Shown piece by piece: positions 1 to 6,207 of a stretch of 44,108 nucleotides of DNA. The stretch lies in the IMG/VR virus record IMGVR_UViG_3300045242_000058, positions 1 to 44,108 of that record; one strand, given 5' to 3'. The notes under the pieces are model-generated. The model saw only the letters and a program-made list of their open reading frames with translations. It ran no database searches and was not told the origin of the DNA. A program made the position numbers and the translations under genes. Every line of letters starts with the position of its first letter. Position 1 is the first letter of the stretch. Origin of the DNA: a virus.

Positions 1-65
1 TTGCCTGGCGCCGATCGCGATTATGGCCGACACCCCCTACCCCCTCCGGGTCGGGCGCGCGCGCG
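1..65. other. Probable cos/packaging-end region (window terminus)
   Basis: Short non-coding stretch before the HNH gene. With the last 35 bases of the window it forms a roughly 100-nt gap between the HNH gene and the small terminase gene if the ends are joined. In HK97-type cos phages the cohesive-end site lies beside terS and an HNH gene. The stretch is very GC-rich with alternating CG around 55-65. No overhang sequence can be identified from this window, so the assignment is positional only. Confidence 0.3.
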
Positions 66-470
66 TCAGCCCTCGTGGGCACCCCCTTTCTCGGGGTGTC
101 GCCGGTTGTGGCACGCCTTGCAGCACGCGAGCAGGTTGGAGGGCACGTCGCGCCCGCCCGCAGCGCGGTCGAGCCGGTGATCGACGGTGTTCGCCGCGGT
201 CAGGCAGCCTGGCAGGCGTAGCCGGCAGCGATGGCCATCGCGCTCGAGCACCGCGGCGCGCAGCTTGCGCCACTCAGGTGAGTGATAGAACGCGTAGCGA
301 GCGTTGCGTGCACGGGTCTCAGCGGCGGTCGGGACACGACGAGGAACCGGCTGATGGACGGGTGCGCGGTATGGCATCAGGCACTTGGCACAGGGTTGCT
401 CAGGCTTCCGCCGAACGATTCCCGCCAGAGTGGTGATTCCATAGCAATCGGCACTTTCCCTTGTCAACAT
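66..470 (-). CDS. HNH endonuclease (terminase-associated)
   Basis: A 134-residue protein with a C-terminal HNH nuclease fold. The motif YHSPEWRKLR (about 62-71) precedes the core, followed by paired cysteines C82/C89, the DH pair D97-H98, the central N112 and the final CxxCHNRRH block (C117, C120, H121). The cysteines probably bind structural zinc. In many cos phages an HNH protein encoded next to terminase is needed for specific DNA cleavage during packaging. Here the gene would lie directly upstream of the small terminase if the ends join, so that role is likely. The start is uncertain: no clear ribosome-binding site precedes the ATG at 470, and an in-frame ATG at 377 would keep the whole HNH core. 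The 117 nt upstream hold no evident gene and could carry a late promoter. Confidence 0.85.
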   Translation of the reverse strand: MLTRESADCYGITTLAGIVRRKPEQPCAKCLMPYRAPVHQPVPRRVPTAAETRARNARYAFYHSPEWRKLRAAVLERDGHRCRLRLPGCLTAANTVDHRLDRAAGGRDVPSNLLACCKACHNRRHPEKGGAHEG

Positions 471-587
471 ATTGAGACGACCGCGAGGATCGGCGTTTTA
501 TCCACATGCCCTTTCCCGGCCCCCGGAAGCCGCTACACGGCACGGAGGCCGTTTCCCCACCCAAAGCCTTCCCGACCACGCTCCCTG

Positions 588-1199
588 TCACGAGGCGAGG
601 CCGTGGCCGGCCGCGAGCTGGCGATCAATCTCGCCGGCATAGTGATCCGCCAGGACGTCGAGCACGCCGAGTAGCCGGCCCATCTCGACCTGAGCGTTGT
701 GGCCAGGCGGCCGGGCGCACCACGTTTGGAGCGAGCAGTTGAACAACACCACGGCTGTCAGCAGCTCGCGCTGCGACGGCGCCAGCCGGGTGAGCGCCCG
801 CTGCGCCTCCGCCATCGCCGCCGCCTGTCGCAGAGCCGCCCTGGTGGGTCCGTTGACCGGCCCGAACACGGCACCGAGCCCGGCGAGATCCAACACGCCA
901 CTCGCGCCGATCACCGCCAGGTCAACGGCGGCCCTGAGCAGGTCTGCGGCCGCGATGTGGCGCTCAGTGACCTGGCTGCCATGGGCGCGTGCCATGCGGC
1001 GCAGCGGGCAGTAGGTCCGATAGCCGCTGATCTCGCGCGGCCGGTGCTGGGCGTTCGGCCGGACGTCGTCAGGATCCCGCCAGGCCCCGCGCATGACCGC
1101 AGTGGGGCCGCCATCGTGAACCCTCTGGCGCACAGCCGGCGGGCCCACGGGATCCACGCGCTGAGCAGGACGCAGACGCCGGCTCATTGGGCAGGCCAT
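588..1199 (-). CDS. DUF6456-like phage regulator (putative)
   Basis: A 203-residue protein. From about residue 68 it has the layout PLRRMAR...ITERHxAAADLLR followed by a long alanine-rich helical part and a final segment LLTAVVLFNCSLQTW...LLGVLDVLADHYA. This resembles the DUF6456 proteins of alphaproteobacterial phages and prophages, which carry a helical DNA-binding-like domain. It is the first gene upstream of HNH and terminase in the leftward late transcription unit, a common place for a late-gene activator. Function is inferred from resemblance and position only. The N-terminal 55 residues are arginine- and proline-rich and may not all be translated. Confidence 0.6.
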   Translation of the reverse strand: MACPMSRRLRPAQRVDPVGPPAVRQRVHDGGPTAVMRGAWRDPDDVRPNAQHRPREISGYRTYCPLRRMARAHGSQVTERHIAAADLLRAAVDLAVIGASGVLDLAGLGAVFGPVNGPTRAALRQAAAMAEAQRALTRLAPSQRELLTAVVLFNCSLQTWCARPPGHNAQVEMGRLLGVLDVLADHYAGEIDRQLAAGHGLAS

Positions 1200-1267
1200 G
1201 TAAAGTGCGGCATCGGAACATGCATGTTGTTCAATCCGGCTCCTGTTTACACTACATGTTGGCCCGA

Positions 1268-1296
1268 TTGACGCAAATTAGGGGACTCCTGATAGT
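1268..1296 (+). promoter_or_regulatory. Putative promoter of the 1306-1915 gene pair
   Basis: TTGACG at 1268-1273, a 17-nt spacer, then GATAGT at 1291-1296. Transcription would begin about 2-3 nt before the ATG at 1306, giving an almost leaderless message, and no Shine-Dalgarno sequence is visible there. A 12-bp perfect palindrome AACATGCATGTT lies upstream at 1217-1228, with a further CATGTT half at 1255-1260, in the divergent gap between two genes. It could be an operator. Confidence 0.45.
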
Positions 1297-1305
1297 TACC
1301 CCTGC

Positions 1306-1590
1306 ATGGCCATTTTTCTGATTCTGCCAAAGACTCCTGCCGCACGTGCAGCCGTGCAACCGAAGCTCACCGAAGCGTTCCCCGGGCAGTTCCTCGCGTT
1401 AGAGGCGGGCGCCTGGCTGCTCTCTGCGCCGAGCACGTCACAGGACGTATCGCACCGCCTCGGGATCACAGGAACCACCGGCCCCGGGCTGTCGGTCATG
1501 GTGTTCACCATCGCGAGCTATTTCGGCAGGGCGCCCACGGCCGTTTGGGAGTGGCTCAAAGAAAAGCAGGAGAACGGGGCGGGTGCCTAG
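1306..1590 (+). CDS. Small conserved-type protein of unknown function
   Basis: A 94-residue soluble protein that I do not recognise by name. It begins MAIFLILPKTPA and ends in a segment with FGRAPTAVWEWLKEK. It has no signal peptide. It is the first gene of a two-gene rightward cassette standing between the leftward regulator gene and the end of the leftward replication operon. It has its own promoter-like sequence immediately upstream. It overlaps the next gene by 8 nt, which suggests the two proteins act together. An isolated, separately promoted pair of this sort is typical of accessory (moron) genes expressed from the prophage, but no function can be read from the sequence. Confidence 0.65.
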   Translation: MAIFLILPKTPAARAAVQPKLTEAFPGQFLALEAGAWLLSAPSTSQDVSHRLGITGTTGPGLSVMVFTIASYFGRAPTAVWEWLKEKQENGAGA

Positions 1591-1915
1591 CGAGATGTCG
1601 CCCCGTGAAGCCGAAGATGCTCCTCCCCAGCCTCGGCAACTTCCCGACGTTGAGACGCCGCTCTACGGAAGGCCAGCCCACGAGGCATGGATGCTGGAAG
1701 CGTTCATGCAGATGCAAAGAACGCTGGGCGAGCTGAACGCCTCAGTTGCCAATCTGAAGACCGCCTCGGACAAGCAGAGCGGCAAGCTCGAGAGGATTGA
1801 GAAGATCATCTACGCTGCAACGGTGGTTGTGATAATCGCCACCGCTGTTGGTGGCTTCTTTGCGAATAAGCTGTGGAACGTAATGGTTCGCATGCTTCTA
1901 TCCGCGCACGGATAG
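1583..1915 (+). CDS. Coiled-coil protein with one C-terminal membrane segment
   Basis: A 110-residue protein. The N-terminal 35 residues are proline-rich, residues about 40-75 are predicted coiled coil (LGELNASVANLKTASDKQ...), and residues about 77-100 form one hydrophobic segment (IIYAATVVVIIATAVGGFFA). The layout recalls XhlA-type haemolysin/holin partners, which are coiled coil plus a C-terminal anchor, but the resemblance is one of architecture only. The GTG start at 1583 is chosen because AGGAG lies at 1568-1572. An ATG at 1595 is possible but has poorer spacing. It overlaps the preceding small gene, so the two are co-translated. It could be a membrane-tethered exclusion protein or a lysis accessory. 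Confidence 0.6.
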   Translation: MPSEMSPREAEDAPPQPRQLPDVETPLYGRPAHEAWMLEAFMQMQRTLGELNASVANLKTASDKQSGKLERIEKIIYAATVVVIIATAVGGFFANKLWNVMVRMLLSAHG

Positions 1916-1967
1916 CCAGGCGTTCAATCATGCCACGCGGCGCGAGGGAATGCGGTCGAGCTCCTCG

Positions 1968-2126
1968 TCACCAGAACGACCCCGCAGCTTCGGCCTCGAG
2001 CGCACGCAGGTAGCGCAGCAGCTCGCGCATCAGGTCGCGATCGAGGATCAGCACCGCGGGCGCATTGGACGCCATCACCACGGCCTCGAATGTGGCGAGA
2101 CCGGAGGGTGGTTCGTGGCGCCTCAT
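1968..2126 (-). CDS. Small protein, last gene of the leftward early operon
   Basis: A 52-residue protein whose ATG (2126) overlaps the stop of the upstream gene in an ATGA junction, so it is translationally coupled. It has a hydrophobic stretch (TFEAVVMASNAPAVLILD) and then a charged leucine-rich helix (LMRELLRYLRALEAEA). I do not recognise a family. A longer reading in this frame extends upstream to 2387, but that part overlaps the preceding gene and has the biased composition of a shadow frame. Confidence 0.5.
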   Translation of the reverse strand: MRRHEPPSGLATFEAVVMASNAPAVLILDRDLMRELLRYLRALEAEAAGSFW

Positions 2127-2611
2127 TTCACCACGTGCCCCGCGCGCCGCAGCCCGCCCGGCAATGGGTTGACTGCGTCGAGTTGCGCCGGCGAGAGATA
2201 ACGCGGACGCGGCGGCGCCGGCTCGCGCTCGGCGTACGGGCTTCGCATGTTCGCGACGATCGTCTCGACGCACCGGTGCACGTAGGCGCTTTCCTCCGGC
2301 GTCGGCGGCGACCTCGGCGGCGGGATCTCGGGCGGCGGTAGCGCCGCCAATGGCGGACGATGCTCGCGCCACCATTCGGCGAGCCACGCGGCAAGCTCGC
2401 CGTATGTCGGAAACCCCTTGACAGCGCGGGCGGCGACGTATTCCAGCGAAGCCGTCGTGAACGCGCCGTCCGGGAAGCGGTCCATCAGCATCGGCACGTA
2501 GGCCGCGAGCTTCATTTCGGCTTCCTGGCGGCTGATCCTAACCGCGGATAACACGGCCAATGAAAGGCACCACTGGCGCACCACCGGGACGTGAGTTTGC
2601 TGCTTGGGCAT
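2123..2611 (-). CDS. Replication accessory protein (putative helicase-loader-type)
   Basis: A protein of up to 162 residues. The conserved-looking core starts near ISRQEAEMKLAAYVPMLM and includes FPTYGELAAWLAEWWREHRPP, followed by a proline-rich linker and a C-terminal helix. In related alphaproteobacterial phages a protein of this layout follows the replication initiator gene, in the position of lambda P, which suggests a role in helicase recruitment. This is inference from context. The start is uncertain: from 2611 it overlaps the upstream gene by 74 nt, and a GTG at 2554 or an ATG at 2515 would shorten the overlap. The GTG at 2554 keeps all of the conserved-looking part. Confidence 0.6.
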   Translation of the reverse strand: MPKQQTHVPVVRQWCLSLAVLSAVRISRQEAEMKLAAYVPMLMDRFPDGAFTTASLEYVAARAVKGFPTYGELAAWLAEWWREHRPPLAALPPPEIPPPRSPPTPEESAYVHRCVETIVANMRSPYAEREPAPPRPRYLSPAQLDAVNPLPGGLRRAGHVVK

Positions 2612-3191
2612 CTAGCTCCTCTCTGAGCAGGTCACAGGCTTCGTTGATGCTGGGTTTTTTCTTCCCCCCACCATTTTCAGCGCCGCGTCCGTCCGCCCCC
2701 CGCTGGCGGGGGGCTACGGGGGGTGGCTCTGATTTTTTTTGTGAAGTTGCTTCTTCTGCTTCTGCCTCTACGTTAAGCACCAGCTTATCCACCTGCTTAT
2801 CCTCGCCGTTTGAATTTTCCGGCCTCGGCGCGCGAGTTAGGGTAGGATTTCCACCGCGCGACCCGGCCTGACTTTTGATGGCGTGCTCGGACCAGTCTCG
2901 GACCATGCGCCTACTCACGATGGCACCGCGGTCGGACCGGGATAGGACCCCGTTGCGCTCCAACTCCGCAACGAGAAGCCGGACTTGGCTGCCTTGCGCG
3001 CCGACGATCCGGGCGAGTTGAGGGATTGTTGGAGGCTTGCCGGCGACGAGGACGTGTCCGTAGGGATCGGCGCTTGCCGCGATGCACAGCATCCTCATCC
3101 AAAGCCCCTGCGCGGCTAAGCTGCAGAGGCGCAGCGCCGGGTCGTTCTCCCAGTCACCCCACCATAGCTTGGACCAGCGCAGCTTAGACAT
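2538..3191 (-). CDS. Phage replication initiator (helix-turn-helix)
   Basis: A 217-residue protein. The N-terminal part (KLWWGDWENDPALRLCSLAA, then LWMRMLCIAA) and a winged-helix region at about 50-100 (IPQLARIVGAQGSQVRLLVAELERNGVLSR) match the DnaD/lambda-O-like initiators that open the replisome at the phage origin. A long charged linker rich in E, K, G and P follows (about 120-185), then a C-terminal helix (INEACDLLREELDAQ) that could bind the helicase or its loader. It is the main replication gene of the leftward early operon, 3 nt from the nuclease gene upstream. A phage origin is often inside such a gene, but I could not make out clear iterons. Confidence 0.7.
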   Translation of the reverse strand: MSKLRWSKLWWGDWENDPALRLCSLAAQGLWMRMLCIAASADPYGHVLVAGKPPTIPQLARIVGAQGSQVRLLVAELERNGVLSRSDRGAIVSRRMVRDWSEHAIKSQAGSRGGNPTLTRAPRPENSNGEDKQVDKLVLNVEAEAEEATSQKKSEPPPVAPRQRGADGRGAENGGGKKKPSINEACDLLREELDAQAANSRPGGAPVVPFIGRVIRG

Positions 3192-3194
3192 TGG

Positions 3195-3815
3195 TCAGGC
3201 TTCCTGGTCTGGTCGCCATTGCACGTCAGAGGTCGCGCGCGCCCACAATTCCAGCGTGTAGTCGCCATACGATTCAGGCCACGCGAAATGCTCTAGGTCA
3301 TCAAGCTTAATATCCTTGCTACAAACGCGACCCACGTCTGTTGAAGTTATCCAGCCGATCGGGTGTGTGACTATCGCCACGATCTCCGGCCAAAACCTCG
3401 GTCGGTCATCATCTGCCACCCAACCCAGCAGCGCGCGCTTTGGGACGAGGCCCCCTTCATGCCAGGGCATGGCGACCCAACCGAGCTGGACAACGTCGCC
3501 CTTGTGGATTTCTGGCGCCACCCTGGTAAGCAATAAACTCATCGGCTTCGCGCTGCTTAACAATCCGCGCTCTTTGCAAGCACCGACCATCTTCGCCCAT
3601 ACATCGGCGTCGAACTCGGTCAGCGGCTTGACCTCGACCAAACAATTAAGATCGGTCAACAGAAAATCCGGCGACCAAGCACCCAAGTCGAACGGCTCAT
3701 ATTCGTGCGTGAGGCCAAGGCGATCGAAGAACGCAGCCCATCGCGCCTCTAGACGGCTACGGTACGTCCGGCCCCGGTATTCCGTCGGGATCGCGGCAAT
3801 AGAGTAATCCACCAT
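3195..3815 (-). CDS. PD-(D/E)XK-type nuclease-like protein
   Basis: A 206-residue protein. It opens with a helix (RSRLEARWAAFFDRLGLTHE) and then the nuclease signature SPDFLL followed after about 10 residues by VEVKP, that is PD-Xn-ExK. This is the catalytic core of restriction-endonuclease-like folds. The C-terminal half has tryptophan-rich segments with no known motif. The ATG at 3815 is chosen because GAGGGGGG lies about 6 nt upstream; an earlier in-frame ATG at 3872 would overlap the previous gene by 44 nt. It sits next to a second nuclease-like gene in the replication operon. Possible roles are DNA processing in replication or attack on host DNA. The substrate is unknown. Confidence 0.65.
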   Translation of the reverse strand: MVDYSIAAIPTEYRGRTYRSRLEARWAAFFDRLGLTHEYEPFDLGAWSPDFLLTDLNCLVEVKPLTEFDADVWAKMVGACKERGLLSSAKPMSLLLTRVAPEIHKGDVVQLGWVAMPWHEGGLVPKRALLGWVADDDRPRFWPEIVAIVTHPIGWITSTDVGRVCSKDIKLDDLEHFAWPESYGDYTLELWARATSDVQWRPDQEA

Positions 3816-3828
3816 CACGCCACCCCCC

Positions 3829-4263
3829 TCATGCTGCGACTCTCCCCTTTGTTGGGACGCCCCATCGGTCAAGGGCGGCGAACACCTCCGTCACCCTCTC
3901 GCAAGTCGCGATCCGCATGCCCGCCGCCTCGAGGCGCGGGAAGACCTCGCGCTGACCCTCGACGTAGCGGAGCGTGCCGCGGCGGTTGCGCACGAAGCGG
4001 GCGTGGCTCAGCTGTCCGCCAGGCCGCTTCAGTTCGATACCGTAAAGTGTGCCGTGCAGGATCAGGATGTCGGGCCAGTTCCGCTTCAGGCCGAGGCGCG
4101 CGAGCTTGGCGGCGAACCGCACCGGCAACGGCATGTGCCCGGCCGGGAAGGTGGTCCACTCCGCCGGTGGCTTCAGCAGCCGATCGAGCGCGTCAGCGAC
4201 GGCAGCGTGCAGATCATCTTCCGGAATTGTGGGCGAACTCAGCCTGAATGGGGCCCGCGGCAC
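3829..4263 (-). CDS. VRR-NUC-type nuclease
   Basis: A 144-residue protein. An N-terminal acidic helix (PEDDLHAAVADALDRLL) precedes the core NWPDILILHGTLYGIELKR, where WPD and the ExK pair form the PD-(D/E)XK active site. LSHARF and a C-terminal helix follow. This matches small phage VRR-NUC nucleases, which are thought to cut branched DNA such as Holliday junctions or replication forks. It lies between a small helical protein gene (8 nt gap) and the second nuclease-like gene (13 nt gap), so it is part of the same message. The family assignment rests on motif order and length. Confidence 0.75.
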   Translation of the reverse strand: MPRAPFRLSSPTIPEDDLHAAVADALDRLLKPPAEWTTFPAGHMPLPVRFAAKLARLGLKRNWPDILILHGTLYGIELKRPGGQLSHARFVRNRRGTLRYVEGQREVFPRLEAAGMRIATCERVTEVFAALDRWGVPTKGRVAA

Positions 4264-4270
4264 GGGCTGA

Positions 4271-4663
4271 TCAATGAGCCGGTTGACCTGCCTCCGAGCC
4301 AGGCCGCTTGCGCGTGCGAGCAGCCCCGTTCGGCTTCATCTGGCCAGCGATCTCCGTCTGACCTTTCAGCCACGCCTTGTGCCCATTGGCCCAGGACTTA
4401 TCCCAGGCGACATGCTCGGCGGACCCCGCAGTATTTGGGTTGATGTCGCGCTCATGACCGACCGCGAATTTTTCCAGCAGCTTCAGGGCATCGAGGTCGA
4501 TCCCGGCGCTCTTGGCCGACTTTTTGGCCCTGGCGACCGCCATACCGGTGTCGGCATGGGCACGCTTCAAGTCACGGATCTCACGGTAGTGCCTCAGGAA
4601 GACGTCGGGCGGTACGTTGTGTGACGGGGCCTCGGCCGGTGATGTGTCTGTTCCTCGTGCCAT
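4271..4663 (-). CDS. Small charged helical phage protein
   Basis: A 130-residue protein with a basic and acidic helical core (YREIRDLKRAHADTGMAVAR and then AKSAGIDLDALKLLEKF), a central GHERDINPNTA region and a basic tail. The core recalls the layout of the alphaproteobacterial DNA-binding protein GapR (DUF2312), which has a coiled-coil helix followed by a short helix after a G-x-D/N turn. The similarity is not strong enough for an assignment. Its place among replication genes suits a DNA-associated protein. The tail (ARTRKRPGSEAG) is disordered and positively charged. Confidence 0.6.
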   Translation of the reverse strand: MARGTDTSPAEAPSHNVPPDVFLRHYREIRDLKRAHADTGMAVARAKKSAKSAGIDLDALKLLEKFAVGHERDINPNTAGSAEHVAWDKSWANGHKAWLKGQTEIAGQMKPNGAARTRKRPGSEAGQPAH

Positions 4664-4707
4664 TTCTGTCCCCCGGTTGGATTTTGGTCAGGTCAAACCT
4701 CTCGCGG

Positions 4708-4839
4708 CTACAACTGCTCGAGCCGCCGCATCAGCGCTCTATGCGCTGCCTTAGCCCACCGCTCCCACCGACCGGCCGCTTTCAGGCATCGATCCCACCT
4801 CCAGCGGCAGAACCGCGACCATTGCCCGAGAAACCACAT
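4708..4839 (-). CDS. Small basic tryptophan-rich protein (putative)
   Basis: A 43-residue reading frame starting at an ATG with AGAAGG about 7 nt upstream. It is rich in W, R and A (MWFLGQWSRFCRWRW..., ending LMRRLEQL). It overlaps the end of the upstream HTH-protein gene by 58 nt. Small basic phage proteins often bind host enzymes. The good ribosome-binding site and otherwise empty position support it, but its size and composition leave real doubt. Confidence 0.35.
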   Translation of the reverse strand: MWFLGQWSRFCRWRWDRCLKAAGRWERWAKAAHRALMRRLEQL

Positions 4840-5186
4840 GGCCTGCCTTCTCTGAGTTCGATTTCGTGTTGGCGTCGGCTGGCACGTGCCGCGGCAGTCC
4901 GTTCGCTCATCTGCTGCACTCGTGCATCGCACTCGCCGATGGCAGCCGCCTTCAGGGCCGTCCATTGGTCCGGCGTGACGAACAGCACCTCTCGGTAGAA
5001 AAACGCCTTGGCTCGCGACGGGGAAATACTGAGATCGCGCGCGGCTTGCCGGATGGCATCAGACATTGAGCGACAGGTTGCGGCGCGACGCGCCAGAACC
5101 GCGTCGCGAACGATCTCGACGCACTGTTCAAGCCACGTGTCGCGGTTCTTCAAAGAAAAATCATGACTGGTAGCCATTTTCTCCAT
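4782..5186 (-). CDS. Helix-turn-helix DNA-binding-like protein
   Basis: A 134-residue protein. The central segment SMSDAIRQAARDLSISPSRA then KAFFYRE reads as a helix-turn-helix followed by a helix, and is preceded by an N-terminal helix that begins near TWLEQCVEIV. The C-terminal third is basic and glycine-rich. It is the second gene of the leftward early operon after the Cro-like gene, the place where lambdoid phages keep a CII-type regulator. A role as early regulator is plausible but not shown. An alternative start (ATG at 5177) has GGAG just upstream. Confidence 0.6.
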   Translation of the reverse strand: MEKMATSHDFSLKNRDTWLEQCVEIVRDAVLARRAATCRSMSDAIRQAARDLSISPSRAKAFFYREVLFVTPDQWTALKAAAIGECDARVQQMSERTAAARASRRQHEIELREGRPCGFSGNGRGSAAGGGIDA

Positions 5187-5291
5187 CCGTCAGGTTGCTT
5201 TCACCGAAACGGAACAGAGAGCGTGAACGAACCCGCGCGCAAGCTTGGCGGCAGAGCGCGAGAACGATGAGGGCAGCAGGGCGCGGCGGGA

Positions 5292-5347
5292 ACCGCACCC
5301 GCTCCCGAGCCCGACCGAAATGCCCGCAAGCTAAGAGCGGGTGCGGT
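5292..5347 (-). promoter_or_regulatory. 13-bp perfect inverted repeat after the Cro-like gene
   Basis: Bases 5292-5304 (ACCGCACCCGCTC) and 5335-5347 (GAGCGGGTGCGGT) are perfect inverted repeats enclosing 30 nt. In the leftward early transcript this would form a strong GC stem ending at the Cro stop codon. No U-run follows, so it is not a simple intrinsic terminator. It could be an attenuator, an antitermination site or an mRNA-processing hairpin. The 5187-5346 gap has no other evident feature. Confidence 0.5.
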
Positions 5348-5610
5348 CATGCGTCCTCTGAGCATGAAATGCCAGACACATCGACATCCACCGGTCGCTG
5401 GCGTCCCCTCTCTGCAGTATGTGCTTCGAACACGTCCAGGGTGATGTGTCTGGTAGCTTCGGACACTGAGGCGGAACGCGTCAGGGCGGGCCAATACCGA
5501 GGCGGAATGCCGATTCTGTACCATTGGCTGACGGCGTTGCGGTCGATCGCCACAATGCCAGCAACCACTCGGGATCCGCCAAGGGCAGCGATGATTTCCC
5601 TGGCCGTCAT
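5347..5610 (-). CDS. Cro-like transcriptional regulator
   Basis: An 87-residue protein. Residues 1-45 form a compact HTH of the small Cro/YdaS-like type (MTAREIIAALGG, then VAIDRNAVSQWYRIGIPPRY and WPAL). This family occurs as first early gene in many proteobacterial phages, where it counters the CI repressor. The C-terminal half is hydrophilic and probably disordered. It is transcribed leftward and divergent from the repressor gene. A 17-bp palindrome lies 11 nt upstream, within the predicted promoter. The ATG lies 6 nt from the likely -10 element, so the message is probably leaderless, and no Shine-Dalgarno sequence is present. Confidence 0.75.
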   Translation of the reverse strand: MTAREIIAALGGSRVVAGIVAIDRNAVSQWYRIGIPPRYWPALTRSASVSEATRHITLDVFEAHTAERGRQRPVDVDVSGISCSEDA

Positions 5611-5616
5611 CCAGCG

Positions 5617-5645
5617 ATAATGACAAATGGTTTGTCAGCCGGCAA
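5617..5645 (-). promoter_or_regulatory. Putative leftward early promoter
   Basis: On the minus strand, TTGCCG (plus 5640-5645), a 17-nt spacer, then CATTAT (plus 5617-5622). Each element matches consensus at four of six bases. The first operator palindrome lies across the spacer, so repressor binding would block RNA polymerase. Confidence 0.5.
5621..5637. promoter_or_regulatory. Operator palindrome O1
   Basis: TGACAAATGGTTTGTCA, with two perfect 7-bp arms around a 3-bp centre. It shares the GACAA-N7-TTGTC pattern with four other sites at both ends of the repressor/accessory gene pair. It overlaps the predicted leftward promoter, so it is a likely CI/Cro binding site. Confidence 0.7.
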
Positions 5646-5666
5646 GGACCACTCGACAGCTACGTC

Positions 5667-5683
5667 TGACAAAACTGTTGGCA
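5667..5683. promoter_or_regulatory. Degenerate operator O2
   Basis: TGACAAAACTGTTGGCA has one perfect arm and a second arm with two mismatches to the O1 pattern. Its centre is 46 bp from the O1 centre and 23 bp from the O3 centre, so the three sites lie on a 23-bp grid (about two helical turns). This spacing would suit cooperative repressor binding. Confidence 0.5.
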
Positions 5684-5689
5684 AGCTTG

Positions 5690-5706
5690 GGACAAATAAT
5701 TTGTCC
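5690..5706. promoter_or_regulatory. Operator palindrome O3
   Basis: GGACAAATAATTTGTCC, a 17-bp palindrome that is perfect apart from its central base. It ends 3 nt before the first plausible start codon of the repressor gene. It contains AATAAT, which could be a -10 element for a leaderless repressor message, so bound protein would give autoregulation. Confidence 0.7.
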
Positions 5707-5709
5707 ATC

Positions 5710-6207
5710 ATGGCTGCCATGTCGAAGGATCCCAAAAATGTCGAGATGGGCCGCAGGATAGCTGCAGCGATGCGCGAGTGCGGCCTCGAGCCGAGCGACA
5801 AGGAGTTAGCTCGCAGATTGAAAATGACGGGTCAGGAGAGCGCAGTTAGGAATTGGTTGAATGGGTCTTCGCGCCCATCGCTGGATAACGCTCGGAAGAT
5901 AAAGGATCTGCTTAGTGTCGGTCTTGATTGGCTGTATGATGGTGACGAAGTTGGCTTAAGTGGAGAGAAACGCTTACGGCTGAAGGAGGCGCTCGCCTCG
6001 CTTCAGCGTGACGCCAAACGCGGGAGGCCACCGAAAGAACAGCCGCCCACCCGCTCACTCCAACCCAAAGGATCTACCCCACCGCGCCCTATTCAGGGAG
6101 GTCGCGTCCACGAAAATCAAGTTAGGATCGACCGTGTAGACGATCGATCCCCGGGGCGCTGCGGCGAGGTCGTGCGCATGCCGGCACGCGGTGGTGGCCG
6201 GCAATGA
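5710..6207 (+). CDS. CI-like repressor (HTH, no LexA-type peptidase domain)
   Basis: A 165-residue protein. Residues about 10-75 form an HTH of the repressor type (GRRIAAAMRECGLEPSDKEL, ARRLKMTGQESAVRNWLNG, LDNARKIKDLLSVGLDWLYD). The rest is basic and proline-rich, with no S24 serine-lysine autoprotease signature, so RecA-stimulated self-cleavage is not expected and induction must work another way. The ATG at 5710 or 5719 is chosen because the in-frame DNA further upstream is the operator region. Neither ATG has a Shine-Dalgarno sequence, which suggests leaderless translation. The gene is divergent from the Cro-like gene and ends in an ATGA overlap with a secreted-protein gene. Confidence 0.75.
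   Translation: MAAMSKDPKNVEMGRRIAAAMRECGLEPSDKELARRLKMTGQESAVRNWLNGSSRPSLDNARKIKDLLSVGLDWLYDGDEVGLSGEKRLRLKEALASLQRDAKRGRPPKEQPPTRSLQPKGSTPPRPIQGGRVHENQVRIDRVDDRSPGRCGEVVRMPARGGGRQ

Noticed and set aside
1968-2387. 139-codon minus-strand protein
   Set aside because: Its upstream part overlaps the replication accessory gene in another frame. Only the last 52 codons from the ATGA-coupled start were kept.
5524-5709. N-terminal extension of the repressor
   Set aside because: The frame is open upstream to 5524 but covers the operators and promoter region and overlaps the Cro-like gene, so it is unlikely to be translated.
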